A stretch of DNA of 64,000 nucleotides from Methylobacterium brachythecii. Its GTDB lineage: Bacteria > Pseudomonadota > Alphaproteobacteria > Rhizobiales > Beijerinckiaceae. The DNA lies in NCBI RefSeq assembly GCF_014196345.1, contig NZ_JACIDN010000002.1, forward strand, positions 496,001 to 560,000, in the 5' to 3' direction. Position 1 is the stretch's first letter. Each line of letters begins with the position of its first letter. A program made the translations under genes and the position numbers. Under the pieces are notes generated by a model. That model ran no database searches, was not told the DNA's origin, and saw only the letters and a list, made by a program, of their open reading frames with translations. This document shows positions 1 through 8,125 of the stretch, one piece after another.

Positions 1-296
1 CCGGCGAAGGTCAACACCATCGCCATCTGCAGGAAGACGCGGAAGAAATCGCGGATGTTGTCGGCGGAGTGCTCGTCGAAGCTCTCGGCGCAATCGCCAC
101 CCTGGAGCAGGAAGGCGTCACCCGCGGCGACGCGCGCGAGTTGCGCCTTCAGCTTGCGGGCCTCGCCTGCAAAAACCAGCGGCGGAAAGCTCGCGATCTG
201 GGTCTCGACGGCCTGAAGCGCAGAGGCATCCGGATAGGACGGCACCTGCTGGATCGGCAGGTTACGCCAGCTTTTCGGGGTCCAACGCTCGGCCAT
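1..296 (-). CDS. Class II 3-deoxy-7-phosphoheptulonate (DAHP) synthase, N-terminal part
   Basis: This is the amino-terminal 98 residues of a gene whose 3' end lies beyond the left edge. The enzyme condenses phosphoenolpyruvate with erythrose-4-phosphate, the first step of the shikimate pathway, in the cytoplasm. The readable part has class II signatures: a W-x-P-x-SWR start at residues 5-11, then [10 protein letters not shown], then [21 protein letters not shown], whose cysteine is a metal ligand in this family, followed by the FRVFLQMA helix. A GGAG sits 7 nt before the ATG, so the start is well supported. It follows fdh4B on the same strand after 138 bp, so co-transcription is possible but not evident. 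Class II assignment is firm; the aro isozyme letter cannot be decided. Confidence 0.93.
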   Translation of the reverse strand, partial: MAERWTPKSWRNLPIQQVPSYPDASALQAVETQIASFPPLVFAGEARKLKAQLARVAAGDAFLLQGGDCAESFDEHSADNIRDFFRVFLQMAMVLTFA

Positions 297-434
297 GACG
301 ATACTCCGCACACCTCTTCGTGCATCGGCGCGGAAACGATCCCCGCGCGGAAAGCGGGGCTTATAGAGAGGTTTTCGGAGAGTGGCGAGGCTTATGCCGA
401 GCGCTCAACTGCCGAGCAGCCAAGTCGTTTGGCG

Positions 435-740
435 CTAGCTCTCTTCGACCTCGATCCCATACTCGGCCAACACCCAGAAGATCGCCTCGAGATCCTCGGC
501 GGTCACGTCGCGCGGGGGGAGCGCCTCTTCGAGGTCGTCGTAGGTCAGGGCCGTGCGGCGCTCGGCGTCGGCCTTTGCGAGCAGGCGGTCGACGGTGCGC
601 CGGATGTCGTCCGGCAGGGCGTCGTGACTCGGCAGCGCATGGCGGGTCACGCTGGTGAGCGCGTCGTGCAGCATGCGGTCGATCACCGCCTGGCGTCGGG
701 CGTGGGCCGCGTCGTTGGGGTCCGTGTGTTTCCGGTCCAT
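435..740 (-). CDS. fdh4B: Small acidic protein with sigma-70 region 1.1-like fold, probable Fdh4B
   Basis: A 101-residue soluble protein, 58 bp downstream of fdh4A and on the same strand. In M. extorquens AM1 a small gene directly downstream of fdh4A, called fdh4B, gave mutant phenotypes like those of fdh4A, so position and size fit that gene; the symbol rests on context. Residues 50-101 (leucine-rich helix, LTYDDLEEALP, then acidic helices ending in AEYGIEVEE) align by eye with region 1.1 of RpoD (LTYAEVNDHLP ... NDMGIQVMEE), while no sigma regions 2-4 follow. The N-terminal half is basic and predicted helical. No Fe-S, flavin or pterin motif is visible, so it need not be a catalytic subunit. 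Either it helps the enzyme, or it acts on RNA polymerase; the sequence does not decide. Confidence 0.72.
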   Translation of the reverse strand: MDRKHTDPNDAAHARRQAVIDRMLHDALTSVTRHALPSHDALPDDIRRTVDRLLAKADAERRTALTYDDLEEALPPRDVTAEDLEAIFWVLAEYGIEVEES

Positions 741-798
741 CCGTCGAATATGGACAGCGGGCGCCCCGCGTCGAGGGCTGCCCCGTGATCGAGGATAG

Positions 799-3102
799 TC
801 ATTTCTCCGGTGGAGACGCCGCCGCCTTCATGATGCGGACTGGGATCGCCTTCGCTGCGGGCGTCTTGGCCTGCTCGTCGTGGTGCCAGAGCGGGATGAG
901 GACGTTCAGCTCAGGGTAGTATCCGGCACAATTCCCCTCGGGGATGTCGTATTTCACAACCCGGAAGTTTTTTACCGCGCGGACCCGGTCGTCCGCGGAT
1001 TCGGTCACGATGTCGACGCTGGCACCATCCGAGAGATCGAAGCGCGCGATGTCGGCCTCGTTCATGAACACGATCTGCCGCGTGCCTTTCACGCCACGGA
1101 AGCGGTCGTGGTAGCCGTAGACCGTGGTGTTGAACTGGTCGTTCGAGCGCAGCGTGATCAGGTCGAGCACCTCAGCGCTGCGGGCCGGCAGATCGGGATC
1201 CTCGTCGAGGCCCGCAGGTACCTTGAAATTGGCCTTCCCGGTTTCGGTCTCCCAGCGTCGCTCGCGCGCGGCAAGCGGCTTGTGGTTGCCGCCAGGCTGG
1301 AACAGTCGCGCATTGAAATCCTTGAACACCGCCGGATAGGTCGCCTCGATGGCGTCCCGCACCTTGGCGTAATCGCCGACCCAGGCATCCCAATCGACGT
1401 TCGGGTTCGGCGCCAGCGTCGCCTTGGCAAGACCGGCGACGATCCAGGGCTCGGATCGCGCCTGATCGCTCACCGGGCTGGCGACGCCGACCGAGCCATG
1501 GAAGCACGACGTCGAATCTTCCATCGAGACAGCTTGCCGGCCGCTGGCCTGCTCGTCGATCTCGATGCGGCCTAGACAGGGCAGGATGTAGCTGACTTCG
1601 CCGTGCACGAGGTGCGAGCGGTTGAGCTTGGTCGAGATCTGAACGGTCAGCCGCTGCCGGCGCCAGACCGCCTCCATTCGTTCGGTGTCGGGGATCGCCC
1701 GGACGAAGTTTCCGCCGAGCGCGACGAAGCCTCGGACTTCGCCGGAAAGGATGCCCTCACAAGCCTCGACCGTGTTCAGACCCTTCTCGCGCGGCGGCTC
1801 GAACCCGTATTGCTCCTTCAGCCGATCGAGTGGCACCAGTTCCGGCTTCTCGGAGATGCCGACCGTGCGCTGGCCCTGCACGTTGGAATGACCGCGCACC
1901 GGACAGATCCCGGCTCCAGGCTTGCCGATATTGCCCCGCAGCAGCATCAGGTTGACGAGCATCTGCACCGTCTCGGTGCCCTTTCGGTGTTGGGTCAGGC
2001 CCATGCCGTAGATGCCGATGACACGCTCCGCATATCCGTAGGCGGAGGCTGCCGCCTCCAGATCGACGCGTTTCAGCCCCGAGCGACGCTCGAGCACCGG
2101 CCATTCCTGATCGTCGCAATAGCGCACGAACTCATCGAATCCGTGCGTGTGCTCGGTAATGAAGGCGTGGTCGAGGATGAGAGGCTGGCCCACGGCCTCC
2201 GCCTCCCGATCGGTGGCTATGAGCGCCTTGCAGATGCCCGTGATCGCGGCGATGTCGCCGCCGGCCTTCAGCTGGTGATACTGCGTCGAGATCCGCGTGG
2301 AGGACTTCGTCACCATCTCCAGCGGCGATTGCGGATTGGTGAAGCGCTCCAGCCCGCGCTCGCGCAACGGGTTGAACGTGATGATCGGCACGCCCCGCCG
2401 ACGCGCATCCTGGAGCGGATGAAGCATCCGTGGCGCGTTCGAGCCGACGTTCTGGCCGAAGAACAGGATACAGTCGGTGCTCTCGAAGTCCTTCAGCACC
2501 GTAGTGCCGACGGGAACGCCGATCGATTGCTTCAGCCCGACCGAGGTGGGCTCGTGGCACATGTTGGAGGAATCCGGCAGGTTGTTGTTGCCGTACATGC
2601 GCGCCAGCAGGCCGTACATGTAGGAGGTTTCCAGGGACGCGCGGCCCGAGGCGTAGAACACGACTGATTTCGGTTGGAGCGCGCGCAACTCCCGCCCGAT
2701 CTCGGCGAAGGCCTCCTGCCAGGACACCGAGAGGTAGCGATCGCTCACCGGGTCGAAGCGCAGGGGATGGGTCAGCCGGCCCTTCTCTTCGAGGTCGTAG
2801 TCGCTCCAGCCGAGCAGCTCGGTGACGGTATGGCGCGCGAAGAAGTCCGGCCCGATTCGCTTGCGCGTCTGCTCCCAGGCCGTCGCCTTGGCGCCGTTCT
2901 CGCAATACTCGAAGGTCGAGGGCTCCTCCGGCTTCGCCCAGGCGCAGGAGACGCACATGAAGCCGGCCGGCTTGTTCTGCTTCATCAGCAAAGCCGCACC
3001 GGAGACAGGAATCTCCTCCCGCGTCAGGATCTCGACGAGCGACTTCGCCGATCCCCAACCGCCGGCCGGATCCTCGTAGGCTTCGATCTTGGTTTGTCCC
3101 AC
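799..3102 (-). CDS. fdh4A: FdhF/YdeP-family molybdopterin oxidoreductase, formate dehydrogenase Fdh4A
   Basis: A 767-residue cytoplasmic molybdopterin enzyme predicted to oxidise formate to CO2. Near the N-terminus it has CVSCAWAKP followed by EYCENGAKA, the cysteine set of this family's Fe-S site. SNMCHEPTSVGL near residue 190 carries the likely molybdenum-ligating cysteine, followed by the bis-MGD-binding stretches (FFGQNVGSNAPR, TFNPLRERGLERF) and a C-terminal molydopterin dinucleotide-binding domain (LRSNDQFNTTVYGYHDRFRG). A GTG at 3102 is chosen over one at 3117 because GGAGG lies 6 nt before it. In M. extorquens AM1 the fdh4A product of this family is important for formate oxidation during methanol growth. 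There is no twin-arginine signal. The family is certain; formate as substrate is inferred from that orthology and from the fdh4B neighbour. Confidence 0.88.
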   Translation of the reverse strand: MGQTKIEAYEDPAGGWGSAKSLVEILTREEIPVSGAALLMKQNKPAGFMCVSCAWAKPEEPSTFEYCENGAKATAWEQTRKRIGPDFFARHTVTELLGWSDYDLEEKGRLTHPLRFDPVSDRYLSVSWQEAFAEIGRELRALQPKSVVFYASGRASLETSYMYGLLARMYGNNNLPDSSNMCHEPTSVGLKQSIGVPVGTTVLKDFESTDCILFFGQNVGSNAPRMLHPLQDARRRGVPIITFNPLRERGLERFTNPQSPLEMVTKSSTRISTQYHQLKAGGDIAAITGICKALIATDREAEAVGQPLILDHAFITEHTHGFDEFVRYCDDQEWPVLERRSGLKRVDLEAAASAYGYAERVIGIYGMGLTQHRKGTETVQMLVNLMLLRGNIGKPGAGICPVRGHSNVQGQRTVGISEKPELVPLDRLKEQYGFEPPREKGLNTVEACEGILSGEVRGFVALGGNFVRAIPDTERMEAVWRRQRLTVQISTKLNRSHLVHGEVSYILPCLGRIEIDEQASGRQAVSMEDSTSCFHGSVGVASPVSDQARSEPWIVAGLAKATLAPNPNVDWDAWVGDYAKVRDAIEATYPAVFKDFNARLFQPGGNHKPLAARERRWETETGKANFKVPAGLDEDPDLPARSAEVLDLITLRSNDQFNTTVYGYHDRFRGVKGTRQIVFMNEADIARFDLSDGASVDIVTESADDRVRAVKNFRVVKYDIPEGNCAGYYPELNVLIPLWHHDEQAKTPAAKAIPVRIMKAAASPPEK

Positions 3103-3169
3103 GGGATGCCTCCGCACTGATCAGAGGCAACTGCAGGTCAAATCGCGAGTTCCGGTGCCGGTCGTGGCT

Positions 3170-3646
3170 CTACCAGTGCTCGCCCGGCGCCCTTCCTTCG
3201 CGGAACTCGTCGAGCCGCGCGCGGGTGCCGCGGGTGGTGTCCGCCGGCAGAGCGTCCAGCGGGAAGAAGCCGCACTCCGCGATCTCGCGGTCTGGAGCCT
3301 TGGCGCGCGCCAGCGTGAAGGCCGGCGCGACGAAGAGCGCGATATGGTCCCGGCCCCACTGACGGGAGTTGAAGAGGAAGCCGTGCAGGCGCAGCGGCAC
3401 GGCCGGATCGACGATCAGCTCGGCTTCCTCGCGGAATTCGCGGGCCATCGAGGCCGCGGCGGTCTCGCCGGGCTCGATGCCGCCGCCCGGCAGATACCAG
3501 CCACGCACGTAAGTGTGCCGCACGAGGCAGACCCGGTTCTCACCGTCGATGGCGATGCCGCGCACGCCGAGCGTCATGCCGCGGGTCAGCATGGCGGCGC
3601 CGTGGGCGAGACGTCGCAAGACGGGTAGATCGAGGTTCAGGGCCAT
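3170..3646 (-). CDS. NUDIX hydrolase
   Basis: A 158-residue protein with a NUDIX domain. The box begins at GGGIEPGET and continues into AREFREEAEL; it matches G-x5-E-x7-R-E-U-x-E-E-x-G-U except that the last glycine is alanine. Upstream, the strand CLVRHTYVRGWYLPGGG is typical of the fold. Members hydrolyse a nucleoside diphosphate linked to another group, using a divalent metal held by the box glutamates. The substrate cannot be read from sequence. It lies 67 bp downstream of fdh4A on the same strand reading away from a palindromic element, so it could precede fdh4A in one transcript. The ribosome-binding site before the ATG at 3646 is weak. Confidence 0.85.
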   Translation of the reverse strand: MALNLDLPVLRRLAHGAAMLTRGMTLGVRGIAIDGENRVCLVRHTYVRGWYLPGGGIEPGETAAASMAREFREEAELIVDPAVPLRLHGFLFNSRQWGRDHIALFVAPAFTLARAKAPDREIAECGFFPLDALPADTTRGTRARLDEFREGRAPGEHW

Positions 3647-3690
3647 GCTGGGCTTCGCGTGACGAGGAAGTCCTCAAGACCAAGGCATCG

Positions 3691-3786
3691 CTCCATCATT
3701 GCGAGCGCAGCGAAGCCATCCAGGGCCAACGCGCCGACGGTGCGGATGCGGCCCTGGATGGCTTCGCTGCGCTCGCAATGATGGAG
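3691..3786. repeat. REP-like palindromic element, copy 1 (perfect 37-bp arms)
   Basis: Two perfect 37-bp inverted arms, 3691-3727 and 3750-3786, flank a 22-bp loop. The arms contain CATTGCGAGCGCAGCGAAGC, a core that recurs at 35.4 kb and 38.1 kb. Here the loop is the reverse complement of the GCAACGTCGGCGCGTTGGC loop of the other copies, so the element is inserted in the opposite orientation. It lies between the 5' ends of the NUDIX gene and the 3' end of the hydrolase gene. Transcripts would form a very strong hairpin. Confidence 0.9.
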
Positions 3787-3803
3787 TCTACGAGACAGCC
3801 GGC

Positions 3804-4502
3804 TCACACCACCTTGAGGTCGATCCTGCCCAGTCCCTCGATCGCGGCGGTCATCGTCTCGCCGCGCGAGACCGCGCCGACACCGGACGGGGTGCCGGTG
3901 AAGATCAGGTCGCCGGGGTGCATCTCGAAATAGGTAGAGAGCAGCGCGATCTGCTCGGCCACCGACTGGATCATCTCCGAGAGGTCGCCGCTCTGCCGCT
4001 GCTGGCCGTCCACCGACAGGGTGATGGCTCCTTTGGCCGGGTGGCCGATCGCAGAGACAGGATGCAGCGGCCCGATCGGGCCAGAGGCATCGGCGCCCTT
4101 GCCCATGTCCCAGGGACGCGACATGCGCTTGGCCTCGTCCTGGAGGTCGCGCCGCGTCATGTCCAGACCGACGGCATAGCCGTAGACATAGGCCAGCGCG
4201 TCCGCCTCGGGGATGTCGCGACCGCCATGGGCGAGGGCCGCCACCAGCTCGACCTCGAAATGGTATTTTTCGGTGCGCGGCGGATAGGGGTGCTCGGTGA
4301 GCGTGCCGTAGGGGACCGCCTGCAGCGCGTCGGCCGGCTTCAAGAAGAAGAACGGCGCCTCGCGGTCCGGGTCGGCGCCCATCTCGCGCGCATGCGCCCC
4401 GTAATTGCGGCCGACACAGTAGACCCGCCGCACGGGAAACGTGTCCTCGCTGCCGACGATCGGCAGGACGATCCGAGGTGGGTTGGGGATGACGGAGAGC
4501 AT
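3804..4502 (-). CDS. Fumarylacetoacetate hydrolase family protein
   Basis: A 232-residue cytoplasmic protein of the FAH fold, as in fumarylpyruvate hydrolases and 2-hydroxymuconate-type hydratases/decarboxylases. Diagnostic parts are YCVGRNYGAHAREMG near the N-terminus, FFFLKPADAL, the metal-binding FEVELVAAL (glutamates), GLDMTRRDLQ, and GDLIFTGTPSGVG near the C-terminus. The ATG at 4502 is preferred to the one at 4520 because AAAGG precedes it and the protein then begins like family members (a short lead into PRIVLPIVG). It is divergent from the FAD-linked oxidase at 4600 and shares a short promoter region with it, so both may act on small organic acids. The exact substrate is not determined. 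Confidence 0.85.
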   Translation of the reverse strand: MLSVIPNPPRIVLPIVGSEDTFPVRRVYCVGRNYGAHAREMGADPDREAPFFFLKPADALQAVPYGTLTEHPYPPRTEKYHFEVELVAALAHGGRDIPEADALAYVYGYAVGLDMTRRDLQDEAKRMSRPWDMGKGADASGPIGPLHPVSAIGHPAKGAITLSVDGQQRQSGDLSEMIQSVAEQIALLSTYFEMHPGDLIFTGTPSGVGAVSRGETMTAAIEGLGRIDLKVV

Positions 4503-4599
4503 GGTCGCGGCCTTTAACATGGCCGCGCGTCCTTCAAAGGCCGGGGCCTCCTGCTATGTAGAGCGTCTTCGACGGTCGGTCATCATCCCGCACGACATC

Positions 4600-6054
4600 A
4601 TGCCTTTTTCCCAGGACACGGCTCACACCCTCATCGCGACGCTGCGCGAGCAGCTCGGCGACCGGCACGTCCTGACGGCGGCCGAGGACATCGCACCGGC
4701 CCTGGTGGAGTCGCGGGGCCTCTACCGCGGCACGGCGCTCGCCGTCGTGCGACCGGGCAGTACCGAGGAGGTCGCCGCCACGGTGCGCGCCTGCAGCGAG
4801 GCCGGCGTGCCGATCGTCGCGCAGGGCGGCAATACCGGGCTCGTCGGCGGCGGGGTGCCCTATGGCGGCATCGTGCTCTCGCTGGCGCGGCTCGACTGCG
4901 TGCGCTCGGTCTCGCCGGGCGATGCGGCGATCACCGTGGAGGCCGGGGTCATCCTCGCCGACGTCCAGGCGGCGGCGGACGAAGTCGGCATGCTGTTTCC
5001 TTTGTCTTATGCCTCGGAGGGCTCTGCGCGGATCGGCGGCAGCCTCGCCACGAATGCCGGTGGCACGGCGGTGCTCGCCTACGGCAATGCCCGCGAGCTG
5101 GTGCTGGGACTCGAAGTCGTGCTCGCCGACGGCAGGATCTGGAACGGCCTGAAGGCGCTGCGGAAGAACAATGCCGGCTACGACCTCAAGCACCTGTTCA
5201 TCGGCTCGGAAGGCACGCTCGGCATCATCACGGCGGCGGTGCTGAAGCTGTTTCCGAAGCCACTCTCGCGCAGCGTCGGCTTCGTGGGGCTGCCCTCCTT
5301 TCGCGCGGCGGTGGAGCTTTTTCAGCACATGAGCCGAGCGGCCGACCGCGACCTCACCGCGTTCGAGGTGATGCCGCGGTTCGGGCTCGAGATCGTCCTC
5401 AAGCATGCGCCCGGCTCGGTCCGGCCGCTCGCGGGCGACCACGCCGTCTATGCCCTCGTCGAGTTGTCCTCGACCAGGCCGAATGCCGACACCGGCGAGG
5501 ATCTGGAAGGCATGCTCGCGGCCGGGATCGAGAACGGTCTCGTCGAGGACGCGACGATCGGCACGAGCGAGGCGCAGAATGCCGGACTCTGGGCGCTGCG
5601 CGAGAATCTCTCCGACGTTCAGAAGGCCGAAGGCGGCTCGATCAAGCACGACGTCTCGGTGCCGTTGTCACGCCTCGCCGACTTCCTCGAACAGGCGACT
5701 GCGGCCTGCGAGAGAGAGATGCCGGGCTTGCGCGTGTGTGCCTTCGGCCATGCCGGCGACGGCAACATCCATTTCAACCTGAGCCAGCCCGTCGGCATGG
5801 ACAAGGCGGCCTACCTCGCCGAATGGGGCCGCTTCAACCGCATCGTCCACGACATCGTCTCGGAGATGGATGGCTCGATCGCGGCCGAGCACGGTATCGG
5901 CCTGATCAAGCGCGACGAGCTTGCCCTCTACGGCGATCCCGTCGGGCTCGACCTGATGCGGCGCGTGAAGGCGGCGCTCGATCCGCACGACTTGATGAAC
6001 CCGGGCAAGATCGTCGCGCTCGGCGACGACGCGCCCGCGGCGCTGCCGGTCTGA
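4600..6054 (+). CDS. FAD-linked 2-hydroxyacid oxidase/dehydrogenase (FAD_binding_4 family)
   Basis: A 484-residue flavoprotein of the GlcD / D-lactate dehydrogenase / D-2-hydroxyglutarate dehydrogenase group. The PCMH-type FAD-binding domain covers about residues 40-220, with VRPGSTEEVAATVR, VAQGGNTGLVGGGVP, the segment SLATNAGGTAVLAYGN and HLFIGSEGTLGIITAA. The C-terminal FAD-oxidase domain has FGHAGDGNIHFN (metal-binding histidines) and ends with SIAAEHGIGLIKRDEL and ALDPHDLMNPGKI. The reaction is oxidation of a D-2-hydroxyacid to a 2-oxoacid, with electrons usually passed to quinone, cytochrome c or an electron-transfer flavoprotein. The ATG at 4600 is chosen because residues before it do not resemble the family. 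It is divergent from the FAH-family hydrolase. Substrate is not resolved. Confidence 0.85.
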   Translation: MPFSQDTAHTLIATLREQLGDRHVLTAAEDIAPALVESRGLYRGTALAVVRPGSTEEVAATVRACSEAGVPIVAQGGNTGLVGGGVPYGGIVLSLARLDCVRSVSPGDAAITVEAGVILADVQAAADEVGMLFPLSYASEGSARIGGSLATNAGGTAVLAYGNARELVLGLEVVLADGRIWNGLKALRKNNAGYDLKHLFIGSEGTLGIITAAVLKLFPKPLSRSVGFVGLPSFRAAVELFQHMSRAADRDLTAFEVMPRFGLEIVLKHAPGSVRPLAGDHAVYALVELSSTRPNADTGEDLEGMLAAGIENGLVEDATIGTSEAQNAGLWALRENLSDVQKAEGGSIKHDVSVPLSRLADFLEQATAACEREMPGLRVCAFGHAGDGNIHFNLSQPVGMDKAAYLAEWGRFNRIVHDIVSEMDGSIAAEHGIGLIKRDELALYGDPVGLDLMRRVKAALDPHDLMNPGKIVALGDDAPAALPV

Positions 6055-6502
6055 CAGGATCGACCGGAGACGAGCGGCACGCGCGGTTCGTGCAACAACG
6101 CGAGGCCTCAGCGTTTCACCACGCAAATCGCTATTGTGCAGCGCACAAGATCAGCGCATATTTACCCATCGCATTGCGTCAAAGCCAAGCTTTTCAGGCG
6201 GCGATGCAGGGCACGTATGTCGGAACGTTCGCTGCCTTCACCGGATTCGGGATCGAGGCGATGGGTGACGCAAGCTTAACGGTTTCAGCACCGCTTTCGG
6301 CAACGATGCGGCCTTGCGCCTCTGCTGCGGAGACCCTGCGCGTGCGGATGTCCCGAGCCCCCGAGCCCACAGTGACATCGCGGCCTACGGCTACGCTGCG
6401 CCGCAATATCGCCCGTCTGGATAGTCAAGCTGGGCACCGCATTTCGATTCTCCATGCGAATCGAAAACCGATCTGACGAGACGAGAGAAAGGAGCCGTTA
6501 CG
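6055..6502. other. Non-coding interval with one dyad
   Basis: No convincing gene is seen in these 448 bases; base composition is less GC-rich than the flanks. The clearest structure is a 15-bp dyad, TTGTGC-AGC-GCACAA, at 6134-6148. A good Shine-Dalgarno (AAAGGAG) at its right end serves the DUF2218 gene. Confidence 0.5.
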
Positions 6503-6796
6503 ATGCCCACCTCCCAGGCGCGAGTGCCGACCTCCGAAGCGAGCCGCTACCTGGCTCAGCTCTGCCGGCACTGGAGCCACAAGTTTCCCGTCGAGGCGAA
6601 CAGCGACCATGGCGTCGTGCCCTTCGGTGAGGACCGGGTCTGCACCTTCGAGGCCAGCGCCGACGCCCTGCTGATGAAGGTCGCCACGCCCGATCCCGCC
6701 GGCTTGACCCGCCTCGAGAACGTCGTCGCGGACCATCTCCTGCGCTTCGCCTTCCGCGAGAATCTTGGCGACATCACCTGGTCGCGCGCGGCCTGA
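6503..6796 (+). CDS. DUF2218 domain protein
   Basis: A 97-residue cytoplasmic protein that matches DUF2218 by length and by its features: a helical start with ASRYLAQLCRHWSHKFPVE, a central GVVPFGEDRVCTFEA, and a C-terminal LENVVADHLLRFAFRENL helix. Proteins of this family often sit near siderophore or iron-uptake genes, but no such gene adjoins it here. AAAGGAG precedes the ATG at good spacing. It has its own long upstream region, so it is probably transcribed alone or with the aminopeptidase 60 bp downstream. Function is unknown. Confidence 0.85.
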   Translation: MPTSQARVPTSEASRYLAQLCRHWSHKFPVEANSDHGVVPFGEDRVCTFEASADALLMKVATPDPAGLTRLENVVADHLLRFAFRENLGDITWSRAA

Positions 6797-6856
6797 CTTG
6801 AACCAAGCCGTCCTCGCCCGATCTTGAGCCGGATCATCGGGTCAGAAGGACGAGAC

Positions 6857-8125
6857 ATGACCGTGGCCGTTCGCGGGGCGGAAGCCGCCGCCCTGAGCTT
6901 CTCCGAGCGCCTCGACAGGTTGGCCGAGGTCGCCGTCAGGGTCGGGCTCGGGCTGAAGCCCGGGCAGGAGTTGATCCTCACTGCGCCGCTGGAAGCGGTG
7001 GCGCTCGCCCGCGCGATCACCGAGCAGGCCTACAAGGCCGGCGCCTCACTGGTCACCACGCTCTACAGCGACGATGCCGCGACCCTCGCGCGATTCGGGC
7101 ATGCCCGCGGCGAGGCCTTCGATACCGCTGCCGGCTGGCTCTTCAACGGCATGGCCGATGCCTATCGCAACGGCGCTGCGCGCCTCGCCATCTCCGGCGA
7201 CGACCCCTCCCTGCTGACCGGCCAGGATCCCGACAAGGTCTCGCGGGCGAACCGCGCCCGCTCGAAGGCCTATTTGCCGGCCCTGGAGCTCATCGCCGGC
7301 TTCTCCACGAACTGGACCATCGTCTCCGCGGCCACGACCCCGTGGGCGCGTACCGTGTTCCCGGATCTGCCGGAGGACGAGGCGCTCGCCCGCCTATGGG
7401 ACGCGATCTTCGCCGCCTCGCGCGTTGACGGGCTCGATCCCGTCGCGGATTGGCAGGCACATAACGCTGCGCTTCGCCACCGCACCGATTGGCTGAATGG
7501 CCACCGCTTTGCGGCCCTGCACTTCCGGGGCCCGGGCACCGACCTGACCGTCGGCCTCGCCGACGATCACGAATGGTGCGGCGGAGCTACGACGGCCAAG
7601 AACGGCATCGTCTGCAACGCCAACATCCCGACCGAAGAGGTCTTCACCACGCCGCACAAGGCGCGGGTCGAGGGGCATGTGACGAGCACCAAGCCGCTTT
7701 CCTACCAGGGCACGTTGATCGACGGCATCCGCGTGACCTTCAAGGAGGGGCGCATCGTCGAATCGAGCGCGCGCACCGGCAACGATGTGCTCGCGCGCGT
7801 GCTGGAGACCGACGAGGGCGCGGCGCGCCTCGGCGAGGTGGCGCTGGTGCCGGCCTCCTCCGCGATCTCGGCTTCGGGCCTGCTCTTCTACAACACGCTC
7901 TACGACGAGAACGCCGCGAGCCACATCGCGCTGGGCCAAGCCTATTCGAAGTGCTTCCTCAACGGCGGCGAGGGGCTGAGCGAAGAGGATCTCGCCTCGC
8001 GCGGCGCCAACCGCAGCCTGATCCATATCGACTGGATGATCGGCTCTGCCGAGATCGACGTGGACGGCATTGCCCCGGACGGCCGTGCCGTCCCGGTCAT
8101 GCGTAAGGGCGAATGGATCAGCTGA
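6857..8125 (+). CDS. M29-family metallo-aminopeptidase
   Basis: A 422-residue cytoplasmic aminopeptidase of the AmpS / thermophilic aminopeptidase family, which removes N-terminal residues with a two-metal site. Visible ligand motifs are NIPTEEVFTTP (glutamate), a later glutamate-bearing segment, ASHIALGQAY (histidine) and SLIHIDWMIGS (histidine and aspartate). The N-terminal domain has VGLGLKPGQELILTAPLEA. The ATG at 6857 follows AGAAGGA at correct spacing, giving a length close to the family's usual 410-420. Its stop overlaps the convergent lpxXL stop by 8 bp, so the two transcripts end inside each other. Confidence 0.9.
   Translation: MTVAVRGAEAAALSFSERLDRLAEVAVRVGLGLKPGQELILTAPLEAVALARAITEQAYKAGASLVTTLYSDDAATLARFGHARGEAFDTAAGWLFNGMADAYRNGAARLAISGDDPSLLTGQDPDKVSRANRARSKAYLPALELIAGFSTNWTIVSAATTPWARTVFPDLPEDEALARLWDAIFAASRVDGLDPVADWQAHNAALRHRTDWLNGHRFAALHFRGPGTDLTVGLADDHEWCGGATTAKNGIVCNANIPTEEVFTTPHKARVEGHVTSTKPLSYQGTLIDGIRVTFKEGRIVESSARTGNDVLARVLETDEGAARLGEVALVPASSAISASGLLFYNTLYDENAASHIALGQAYSKCFLNGGEGLSEEDLASRGANRSLIHIDWMIGSAEIDVDGIAPDGRAVPVMRKGEWIS

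Noticed and set aside
1603..2667. Long plus-strand open frame opposite fdh4A
   Set aside because: It is a mirror of the high-GC coding strand, has no family features, and fdh4A is certain.
4550..4570. TGCTATGTA as an extended -10 promoter element
   Set aside because: No matching -35 element at proper spacing was seen.
6194..6406. 70-codon minus-strand open frame in the 6.1-6.5 kb gap
   Set aside because: No ribosome-binding site and no recognisable features.
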